Assembly: GCA_018652925.1 (NCBI GenBank) | Contig: JABIBH010000234.1 | Location: forward strand, 1 to 9,688 | Reading direction: 5' to 3' | Source: a bacterium | GTDB lineage: Bacteria > Krumholzibacteriota > Krumholzibacteriia > LZORAL124-64-63 | DNA: 9,688 nucleotides | The notes under the pieces: model-generated | Database searches by the model: none | What the model was told of the DNA's origin: nothing | The model's input: only the letters and a program-made list of their open reading frames with translations | Shown here: positions 1-5,072 of the stretch, piece by piece | Layout: every line of letters begins with the position of its first letter | Numbering within the stretch: the first letter of the stretch is position 1 | Program-made: the position numbers and the translations under genes

Positions 1-365
1 ACAGAATCTTTACCAATTATAACAGGAAGCAGAGTGGTGTTCGATCCAATACTCGCCCCATCTTCAATTGTTGTGGTTTTCCACTTTTCGCGTTCTGGTT
101 GAGGTGGCATTGTATCATTGATAAACATTACACCGTGACCAACAAAAACGTCGCTACCAATAGTAACCAATTCGCAAATAAATGTATGACTCTGAATTCT
201 GGTCCTGTCCCCTATTTTCACTCCTGCCTGAATCTCAACAAAAGTGCCAACCATGCTATCTTTGCCAATCTCGCATTCGTACATATTGACAAAGTTCCAG
301 ATCTTTGTGCCTTCGCCAATTTTACAATCGCGGATGACCTGTTTCTCATTTACCGGATAACTCAT
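1..365 (-). CDS. Left-handed beta-helix sugar N-acetyltransferase (WbpD/WlbB-like), C-terminus off window
   Basis: The first 121 codons are present; the frame stays open to base 1. The translation begins MSYPVNEKQVIRDC and is built of hexapeptide repeats ('KIGEGTKIW', 'CEIGKDSMVGTFVEIQAGVKIGD', 'VTIGSDVFVGHGV', 'ASIGSNTTLL'), the signature of a left-handed parallel beta-helix acyltransferase. 'GTFVEIQ', 'SHTFICE' and 'GHGVMFIND' around residues 40-84 are typical of the enzymes that acetylate the 3-amino group of UDP-2-acetamido-3-amino-uronates (WbpD/WlbB) or related dTDP-amino sugars, using acetyl-CoA in the cytoplasm. Such sugars go into O-antigen or capsule. The start is supported by GGAG about 10 nt upstream. 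The gene is divergent from hldD, which fits a surface-glycan neighbourhood. The exact substrate cannot be read from the sequence, and the C-terminal third is missing. Confidence 0.85.
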   Translation of the reverse strand, partial: MSYPVNEKQVIRDCKIGEGTKIWNFVNMYECEIGKDSMVGTFVEIQAGVKIGDRTRIQSHTFICELVTIGSDVFVGHGVMFINDTMPPQPEREKWKTTTIEDGASIGSNTTLLPVIIGKDS

Positions 366-399
366 CGTGTTATTTCTCCAAATCTTGGGCTTGCGTTCG

Positions 400-428
400 T
401 TGACGCCTTCAGTGGACAAGGTTACTGT
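400..428 (+). promoter_or_regulatory. Possible promoter for hldD
   Basis: TTGACG (400-405), 17-nt spacer, TACTGT (423-428), giving a leader of about 50 nt to the hldD start at 484. The -35 is good and the -10 mediocre. The site lies beside the possible divergent promoter at 437-465, so the two transcription starts would be close together. Confidence 0.4.
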
Positions 429-436
429 TAATCGCA

Positions 437-465
437 ACGATACCTTGCAGCATCGCAGGTAGCAA
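437..465 (-). promoter_or_regulatory. Possible promoter for the acetyltransferase
   Basis: Read on the minus strand: TTGCTA (465-460), 17 nt, TATCGT (442-437). Each hexamer matches the sigma-70 consensus at four of six positions and the spacing is ideal, but the match is modest. It would give a 5' leader of about 65 nt. Confidence 0.3.
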
Positions 466-483
466 CCAAAAGACGGAGATAAA

Positions 484-1452
484 ATGAGTAAAATTATTGT
501 AACCGGAGCTGCTGGGTTTATTGGTACTAATGTTGTTCGTTCGCTGAATGAACAGGGAATAGATGATATAGTAATTGTAGACGAGCTTGGCAGTGACGAA
601 AAATGGCGCAACCTGACAACTCTTCGCTACGCTGAGTTTCTTGATCTTCAAGATTTCCGTAACCTTATTCTTCACAACGAATTTTCTGGTGAGTATGACG
701 CTGTTATCCATCTTGGAGCCTGCAGTTCAACAACTGAAACCGATGCCGACTACCTTGCCGATAACAACTACCAATACTCCCGCGACCTCTGCTTATGGTG
801 CCTGGATTATGGGATAAGATTTGTTTACGCATCAAGTGCAGCAACTTATGGCAACGGTTCACTTGGTTACAGCGATGATGATTCAAAAACCGCCAACTAC
901 ATACCACTGAACATGTATGGCTATTCCAAGCAGATGTTTGATATGTGGGTTCTACGTAACGGGTTCTTTGACCAAATTGTCGGGCTCAAATATTTCAACG
1001 TGTTTGGACCATTTGAAGGTCACAAAGGTGATATGCGATCAGTTGTTCATAAAGCTTTCCACCAGATCCAGGAAACTGGCAAAGTCAGCCTGTTCAAATC
1101 CTACAAATCGGAATATGAAGATGGTGGGCAGGTCAGAGACTTTATATATGTCAAAGATGCTGTCGATGTAACTATCGACTTTGCATTGAATAACAAAAAC
1201 TCCGGACTGTTCAACTGTGGCACTGGCTCCTCAAGAAGTTGGCTGGATCTTGCCAATGCTACGTTTGCTGCAATGGGCATTAAGCCAAACATCGATTTTA
1301 TTGAAATGCCGGAACATCTAAAAGGTAAATACCAATATCACACAGAAGCAGACCCTGCAAAACTGCGTGCTGCTGGCTACGATAAACCGTTTACATCTCT
1401 TGAAGATGGCATCAGGGATTATGTGCAAAATTATCTGATGGAGCAAAAATGA
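484..1452 (+). CDS. hldD: ADP-L-glycero-D-manno-heptose 6-epimerase
   Basis: A 322-residue short-chain dehydrogenase/reductase that matches HldD (RfaD) along its whole length. It converts ADP-D-glycero-D-manno-heptose to the L-glycero form, the last step in making the heptose donor for LPS inner core, in the cytoplasm with bound NADP. Visible motifs: Rossmann 'GAAGFIG' at residues 8-14; 'GACSSTTE' at 78-85 and 'NNYQYS' at 94-99, both HldD hallmarks; 'YASSAATYG' at 115-123 with the catalytic Ser; Y145-x3-K149 in 'YGYSK'; 'FNVFGPFEGHKG' at 171-182, whose Lys181 corresponds to the second catalytic residue described for E. coli HldD; and 'AAGYDKPF' near the end. GGAG lies 6 nt before the ATG. The stop overlaps the next start (ATGA). 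Length is normal for the family. Confidence 0.97.
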   Translation: MSKIIVTGAAGFIGTNVVRSLNEQGIDDIVIVDELGSDEKWRNLTTLRYAEFLDLQDFRNLILHNEFSGEYDAVIHLGACSSTTETDADYLADNNYQYSRDLCLWCLDYGIRFVYASSAATYGNGSLGYSDDDSKTANYIPLNMYGYSKQMFDMWVLRNGFFDQIVGLKYFNVFGPFEGHKGDMRSVVHKAFHQIQETGKVSLFKSYKSEYEDGGQVRDFIYVKDAVDVTIDFALNNKNSGLFNCGTGSSRSWLDLANATFAAMGIKPNIDFIEMPEHLKGKYQYHTEADPAKLRAAGYDKPFTSLEDGIRDYVQNYLMEQK

Positions 1453-1997
1453 GTTTTGCCTGGAGCAGCTTTGCTCGTGACCGATACCTTGAAAGCTGTG
1501 GCCACAGCTGGTTTTCCGGCAGTGAGGAAGAACTGCTTGAGCTTGTCCGCTTGAGCTGGGAAAATCGTAAGCCCGGATTTGGCAGAACAGATCTTGAGGC
1601 TGTTGTAGTTGTGCCTGTAGATCCAGCTGGATTCAACAGTTCAACAGTTCTCGTTGATAAAAATACTCCATTACATGCAAAAACTGTTCGTCGACGGGAA
1701 AATGAAAATAGCTATATATCTGTCTTTGCCGATGCCGATTCAGAGCCAGTCAAATTCGCAGCTGTGGTTTTGTACAGTGCAGAAACTTTATTGGAAAATG
1801 GCGGAGAAAGAAGCAGTGATGCTGACTGGGAAGTTGTATGTGTCATTGCATCGTCTGTGGAAAATGAACCGATAGATCCAATCACAATGTCGCGGAATTT
1901 TCTAAAAAAACCAGGCGGTACATTCTGTGAATATACCGCCCAACAATTTGCTGAAGCTATCTGGTTTTGGAGCAACCGAGCTGACAAAAAGAGCTAG
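1449..1997 (+). CDS. DUF3228 family protein
   Basis: A 182-residue soluble protein without signal peptide or membrane segment. I recognise it as DUF3228, a family of unknown function found in bacteria and plants, from its motifs in order: 'HSWF' (19-22), 'VPVDPAGFNSSTV' (55-67), an Arg-rich 'RRREN' followed by SYI (81-90), 'VLYS' (107-110), 'LLENGGERSSDADWEVV' (114-130), 'MSRNFLKKPGGT' (147-158) and 'AQQFAEAIWFWS' (164-175). Length is normal. The start overlaps the hldD stop as ATGA, so translation is probably coupled to hldD; no other good ribosome-binding site is obvious. The gene ends inside a CTAG that also supplies the stop codon of the convergent gene on the other strand, and its last part carries a terminator hairpin for that gene (1904-1940, minus). 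A biochemical role cannot be assigned; the pairing hints at nucleotide-sugar or envelope metabolism. Confidence 0.9.
   Translation: MSFAWSSFARDRYLESCGHSWFSGSEEELLELVRLSWENRKPGFGRTDLEAVVVVPVDPAGFNSSTVLVDKNTPLHAKTVRRRENENSYISVFADADSEPVKFAAVVLYSAETLLENGGERSSDADWEVVCVIASSVENEPIDPITMSRNFLKKPGGTFCEYTAQQFAEAIWFWSNRADKKS
1904..1940 (-). terminator. Intrinsic terminator of the 1994-2578 gene, inside the opposite coding region
   Basis: On the minus strand, GGCGGTA (1940-1934) and TACCGCC (1920-1914) form a 7-bp GC-rich stem with a 13-nt loop. After three bases (TGG) comes a run of seven T (1910-1904). It lies about 54 nt past the stop of the minus-strand gene and wholly within the DUF3228 gene, where it encodes parts of the conserved 'KKPGGT' and 'YTA' segments. 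Confidence 0.6.
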
Positions 1998-2578
1998 TTG
2001 AACATCGCCTTGACGCTACCCCAGCTCACATCGTCATTATTAACTACACCAGTACCATTAATGCTTGCACATGGAACGCCTGAAATCTGGCATCGAATGC
2101 CATTGTTAAAACTTGATCCAGCACTGTAACCAGCTGCCGGTGGCGTAAACCTGGAGTTTTCGTATGGGTCGATAAAAAAGTACACTTCATCCGCTGGAGT
2201 CATCACAATGCAGGAAAATGCAGCCAGAAGAAGTGTATCTCCATGTGGTAGTGCAGCTGCTCCCTCACCAATCATTACATTGAATTGTGGAACAGTGGCA
2301 AAGTTCATACCCGCAGACAATGACCATTGAGGCTGCAGAACAACCCCTTCAGTACGAATAGAGCATTCCCAGCCAGAGACACCGGTTGAATCCGTAGGTC
2401 TTGAGAGTAACAGGTACGCATGAACCTGAACAAACTCGATTGGAGTGGAAATCATTACAATCTCGCCTCCATGGTCAAAATAGATCCCCAATCCATCAGG
2501 ATCGTGGTCAATTTGAGCAGAGGCCTGCAACGGTAAGATGATAGCTCCGACTACTAGTAACAGTAATGTTTTATTCAT
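1994..2578 (-). CDS. Exported type A protein with conserved C-terminal tail
   Basis: 194 residues, function unknown. It has a Sec signal peptide (MNKTLLLLVV..., predicted cut after ASA at about 21). The mature part begins 'QIDHDPDGLGIYFD' and contains 'HAYLLLSRPTD', 'GVSGWEC' and 'TPPAAGYSAG' segments shared with the genes at 3448 and 4266. Identity to them looks like about one third, so it is the divergent member. Alternating hydrophobic stretches suggest an all-beta domain (inference). Cys72 of 'WEC' is shared; three further Cys (123, 163, 170) are not. The C-terminus 'VVNNDDVSWGSVKAMFN' is the common tail of the array, here with Trp and a terminal Asn. Start: AAGGAG directly abuts the ATG at 2584 but sits 6 nt from the ATG at 2578, so 2578 is chosen. 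The stop TAG shares a CTAG with the converging DUF3228 gene. Confidence 0.85.
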   Translation of the reverse strand: MNKTLLLLVVGAIILPLQASAQIDHDPDGLGIYFDHGGEIVMISTPIEFVQVHAYLLLSRPTDSTGVSGWECSIRTEGVVLQPQWSLSAGMNFATVPQFNVMIGEGAAALPHGDTLLLAAFSCIVMTPADEVYFFIDPYENSRFTPPAAGYSAGSSFNNGIRCQISGVPCASINGTGVVNNDDVSWGSVKAMFN

Positions 2579-2584
2579 GAGCAT

Positions 2585-2590
2585 CTCCTT
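2585..2590 (-). promoter_or_regulatory. Ribosome-binding site fixing the start at 2578
   Basis: AAGGAG on the minus strand. It leaves no spacer to the upstream ATG (2584) and a 6-nt spacer to the second ATG (2578), which also begins a cleaner signal peptide (MNKTLLLL). Confidence 0.75.
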
Positions 2591-2673
2591 TTGTTACAAC
2601 GCCAGATGCGTTGATTCGTGCTTTTTGCAACTATTTTCCAAGAAATATGTTGCTTACAGCAGGAGATGCATAT

Positions 2674-3348
2674 TTAACGCCAAACTGCCTTGATTGAGCC
2701 AAAACTAACGTGATTATTCTCAACGGCACAATTTACATGATCAACATCGTAGGTCTTCAGAACCCACTCATCGCCATACCAGAAGAACAGAGCATCAGCA
2801 TTGTTATAGCATTCTGCAGTCTGTACATCCGGGAAAAGTTGGAAATAATCATACATTACAAAAGAGAACATTGGGAATTCATATGATTGTACAACCCAAT
2901 ATCCATCTGGTCTGATTTCTGAAACAATCAAACCATCTGTAAGGTTTATCCAGCAGCTCTCGTAACCTTCAGGCTCTTGCATTAGTTCCATGCCATTAAC
3001 ATAAAGCAGCGGAACATCCATATAGCCTGTTACGGCTATCTCAGCATCGGCAGGATAGCTCATGCTAAGCATAGAGCGTCCATCATGTTCCGAATACAAA
3101 GCACGAATGGAAACAATGTCACCTTCCTAGACAGTTGGCAACTCGCCAACCCATACCCAGATAGCGTTCCATTGACCAACAGGTTGCTCGGAAACACAAA
3201 AACTGTTGCTCATAACTTTGGTCACAACAGCGTTGTCGACATTCAAAACAGTGCCCTCGGGAATCAACCCGGTACGAGCATCGTGTATTGGGCCAGCAAT
3301 CGCTGTTCCAGTCATTACGAGTAAAAGAAAAATCAAGCAATATTTCAT
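2674..3348 (-). pseudogene. Exported type B (OB-fold-like) protein gene interrupted by one in-frame TAG
   Basis: Codons 1-73 encode a signal peptide (MKYCLIFLLLVMTGTAIA) and the first part of an OB-like domain ('GPIHDARTGLIPEGTVLNV', then 'AIWVWVGELPTV'). Codon 74 is TAG (3129-3127). The same frame then runs on with sensible protein ('EGDIVSIRALY...') for 150 codons to TAA, ending 'VSFGSIKAVWR'. Read through, it is 225 codons including the stop, exactly the size of the intact paralogue at 5052-5726, and aligns without gaps around the break: position 74 is Ala there, followed by matching Gly76-Asp77. 'ESCWINLTDG' also matches 'ESGFVTFTDG'. Start chosen at 3348 because AAGGA (3361-3357) lies 8 nt upstream. 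TAG is a genuine stop elsewhere here (rpsD ends with it). It is most simply a recent nonsense mutation, perhaps CAG to TAG; a sequence error or readthrough remains possible. Confidence 0.75.
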
Positions 3349-3384
3349 GACAGCAGTCCTTTCAACGACCATTTCAATTCAGAA

Positions 3385-3425
3385 ACAACAAACATCCCCT
3401 AGTTATGCCCCCCAATAACGAGGGG
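3385..3425 (-). terminator. Hairpin, probable terminator of the 3448-4056 gene
   Basis: On the minus strand CCCCT/GTTAT pairs with ATAAC/AGGGG (3425-3415 with 3406-3396), an 11-position stem with one mismatch and a loop containing six G. It is followed by ATGTTTGTTGT, T-rich but not a clean U-tract. It begins 22 nt after the stop, the same distance as the terminators of the genes at 4266 and 5052. It could be leaky and let transcription enter the next gene, for which I see no good promoter. Confidence 0.5.
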
Positions 3426-3447
3426 CACTGTTCATCGTTTTATTTTG

Positions 3448-4056
3448 TTAACGATACAAAGCTTTCACAGAGCCAAAGCTTACATCTTCATTAGCAACAA
3501 CACCACAAGGGTCGATGTTGATTTGAGCAACAGCAGCACCAAATGGGAATCCACTTGAAACTTGTAAAGGAACCAAGAGTCCAGCATTATCACCAGCTGC
3601 ATAGCCAGGTGAAGGAGGAGTAAATGAACCTGCATCCAGGTTCTTTACTCCAAATGATACTTGGTCTGTTGGCGCCAAAACATAAGCTGTTAAAGTAGCC
3701 AATAGAACAACATTGCTGATAACTGGAGTGGCCAGTTCATTTTCACCAAGTCCAACTGCGAACAGAGGTGCAGCGAAAACATTCAATGGCTGTACGCCAT
3801 TAAGTGCCCATGCAGAAGCTGTAAGAGGGCCATCGGTAGTGACTTCACACTCAAAACCTGATACTCCTGATTCTTCAGAAATATTGTTTGCGAGCAGGTA
3901 AGCTGTGATTGGTGTGAATGGAGCCGCAGTTGACATGCAGACTTCATATCCGAATTCGTCAAAGTAGAGACCGATTCCATTTTCATCAGGATCGATCTGA
4001 GCAAATGCCACAGTTGCAATTGCAATCATCATTAAGGTTAAAATAGCTTTTTTCAT
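3448..4056 (-). CDS. Exported type A protein with conserved C-terminal tail
   Basis: 202 residues, function unknown. Signal peptide MKKAILTLMMIAIATVAFA, cut before Gln20. The mature protein starts 'QIDPDENGIGLYFDEFGYEVC', then 'AAPFTPITAYLL', 'GVSGFECEVTT' and a long hydrophobic/small-residue core, without membrane helices. Three Cys (40, 70, 184) are kept at matching places in the neighbour at 4266. The last 16 residues, 'VANEDVSFGSVKALYR', are the tail shared across the array. By hand count it is about 78% identical to the 4266 product, and residues 76-105 are identical, so the two are a tandem duplication. AAGGAG lies 7 nt before the ATG; an extended -10 promoter and a hairpin after the stop make it a likely single-gene unit. 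A beta-sandwich surface or matrix protein is my best guess. Confidence 0.88.
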   Translation of the reverse strand: MKKAILTLMMIAIATVAFAQIDPDENGIGLYFDEFGYEVCMSTAAPFTPITAYLLANNISEESGVSGFECEVTTDGPLTASAWALNGVQPLNVFAAPLFAVGLGENELATPVISNVVLLATLTAYVLAPTDQVSFGVKNLDAGSFTPPSPGYAAGDNAGLLVPLQVSSGFPFGAAVAQINIDPCGVVANEDVSFGSVKALYR

Positions 4057-4114
4057 GTGGGATCTCCTTTGGGTTTAGAACAGTTTGCGAACAGTTTTTG
4101 ACTACTTATGTAAT

Positions 4115-4123
4115 ATTATAGCA
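4115..4123 (-). promoter_or_regulatory. Extended -10 promoter of the 3448-4056 gene
   Basis: The minus strand reads TGC-TATAAT (4123-4115), a perfect -10 with the TGn extension. No good -35 hexamer lies at 16-18 nt, as is common for extended -10 promoters. The implied leader is about 50 nt. The preceding AAAATAT is shared with the promoter of the neighbouring paralogue. Confidence 0.65.
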
Positions 4124-4203
4124 TATTTTACACCAAAAGTGTGGATTATTTTAATATTATATGATATTTTTTATCTTTTTATTTGCATCCCCTGTTATGT
4201 GCA

Positions 4204-4242
4204 AAAAAACAAACGGGCCACTCCAATCAAGGAGTAGCCCGT
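4204..4242 (-). terminator. Intrinsic terminator of the 4266-4865 gene
   Basis: On the minus strand ACGGGC-ACTCC type arms (4242-4231 with 4224-4213) form a 12-position stem with one mismatch and a 6-nt loop, followed by TTTGTTTTTTT. It starts 23 nt after the stop codon. The other flank has six T on the plus strand, so it could work in both directions. Confidence 0.88.
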
Positions 4243-4253
4243 TTTTTATCAGG

Positions 4254-4286
4254 TTCTGCCAGAAATTATCTGTACAGAGCTTTTAC
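4254..4286. repeat. 3'-end repeat copy 1 (matches 5040-5072)
   Basis: These 33 bases match 5040-5072 with only two differences. The match covers the last seven codons (including the stop) of the type A gene and 12 bases of its untranslated region. The partner gene is a type B gene with an unrelated body, so the tail-coding end looks duplicated or converted as DNA. Confidence 0.7.
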
Positions 4287-4865
4287 TGAGCCAAAGCTCA
4301 CATCGTCATTGGCTACTACGCCACATGGATCGATGTTAATTGTTGCTACAATACCGTCTAGTCCTGAAATTCCAAGAGGAATCAAAACACCGGCATTGTT
4401 AGCAGCTGCATAACCAGGAGCTGGAGGATTAAATGAACCTGCATCCAAGTTCTTTATTCCAAATGATACCTGGTCTGTTGGCGCCAAAACATAAGCTGAC
4501 AAGGTAGCCAATAGAATGACATTGTCCATTACTGGTGTAGCCAATTCAAATTCACCAAGTCCAACTGCAAACAGTGGTGCAGCGAAAACATTCAACGGCT
4601 GTACGCCATTAAGTGCCCATGCAGAAGCTGTAAGAGGACCAACAGTAGTAACTTCACACTCAAAACCAGATGCACCAAATTCGTCACTTGGTGTGGTAAT
4701 CAGCAGATAAGCTGTGATTGGGGTAAATGGAGCTGCAGTTGTAATGCAAACTTCATAACCTAGAGTGTCAAAGTAAAGTCCGATTTGGTCAACTTCATCA
4801 TCGACTTGTGAGAACGCAACAGTTGCTAGCGACAGCAACATCAGGGTTAAGATAGCCTTTTTCAC
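4266..4865 (-). CDS. Exported type A protein with conserved C-terminal tail, GTG start
   Basis: 199 residues, function unknown. It starts at GTG (4865), with AAGGAG 8 nt upstream; its near-copy at 3448 has ATG at the same point. Signal peptide MKKAILTLMLLSLATVAFS before Gln20. Mature segments 'QIGLYFDTLGYEVC', 'AAPFTPITAYLL', 'GASGFECEVTT' and 'NLDAGSFNPPAPGYAA' match the 3448 product, with Cys40, Cys70 and Cys181 conserved. The differences cluster in the signal peptide, residues 21-26, 56-65 and 160-175, which would be exposed loops if the core is a beta-sandwich (inference). It ends 'VANDDVSFGSVKALYR'. It has its own strong promoter and terminator. The 3' end and the bases just beyond its stop are nearly identical to those of the type B gene at 5052, although the proteins are otherwise unrelated. 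Confidence 0.88.
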   Translation of the reverse strand: MKKAILTLMLLSLATVAFSQVDDEVDQIGLYFDTLGYEVCITTAAPFTPITAYLLITTPSDEFGASGFECEVTTVGPLTASAWALNGVQPLNVFAAPLFAVGLGEFELATPVMDNVILLATLSAYVLAPTDQVSFGIKNLDAGSFNPPAPGYAAANNAGVLIPLGISGLDGIVATINIDPCGVVANDDVSFGSVKALYR

Positions 4866-4911
4866 GTGGGGGTCTCCTTCGTTATGGGGGTTCTGACGAA
4901 CTAGAAACCCG

Positions 4912-4942
4912 ATTATAACATATATTTTATGGCAAATGTAAA
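4912..4942 (-). promoter_or_regulatory. Promoter of the 4266-4865 gene
   Basis: Minus strand: TTTACA (4942-4937), 19-nt spacer, TATAAT (4917-4912) preceded by TGT, giving a perfect extended -10. The spacer is long but tolerable with the TGn element. The surrounding sequence is strongly A+T rich. The leader would be about 40 nt. Confidence 0.7.
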
Positions 4943-4986
4943 ATATTTTTTGTGTTTATTAACTTTTTTTCTACCTGATGAATTCT

Positions 4987-5026
4987 ATAAAAAACGAGCC
5001 GTCCCTTAACTAAAGGAGCGGCTCGT
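4987..5026 (-). terminator. Intrinsic terminator of the 5052-5726 gene
   Basis: On the minus strand ACGAGCCG pairs with CGGCTCGT (5026-5019 with 5001-4994). Beyond a 2x2 internal mismatch, CCTT pairs with AAGG. It is followed by TTTTTTATAG. It starts 25 nt after the stop. Confidence 0.88.
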
Positions 5027-5039
5027 AATATTCTTTAGA

Positions 5040-5072
5040 TTCTGTCAGAAATTATCTGTACAGAGCCTTTAC
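5040..5072. repeat. 3'-end repeat copy 2 (matches 4254-4286)
   Basis: This is the second copy of the 33-base near-identical segment. It includes 12 bases downstream of the stop of the type B gene at 5052-5726, where protein constraint cannot explain identity. Confidence 0.7.

Noticed and set aside
99..431. Plus-strand frame of 110 codons at the left end
   Set aside because: It is the antisense shadow of the clear beta-helix acetyltransferase on the minus strand and has no ribosome-binding site.
2597..2613. CAACGC/GCGTTG hairpin before the 1994-2578 gene as a terminator
   Set aside because: On the minus strand it is followed by TAACAAAAGGAG, not a T-run. It is at most a leader hairpin just upstream of the ribosome-binding site.
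3127..3129. Pyrrolysine insertion or amber reassignment at the in-frame TAG
   Set aside because: rpsD and two neighbouring genes end in TAG at the expected place, and the paralogue has Ala here, so no special residue is needed. A nonsense mutation is simpler.
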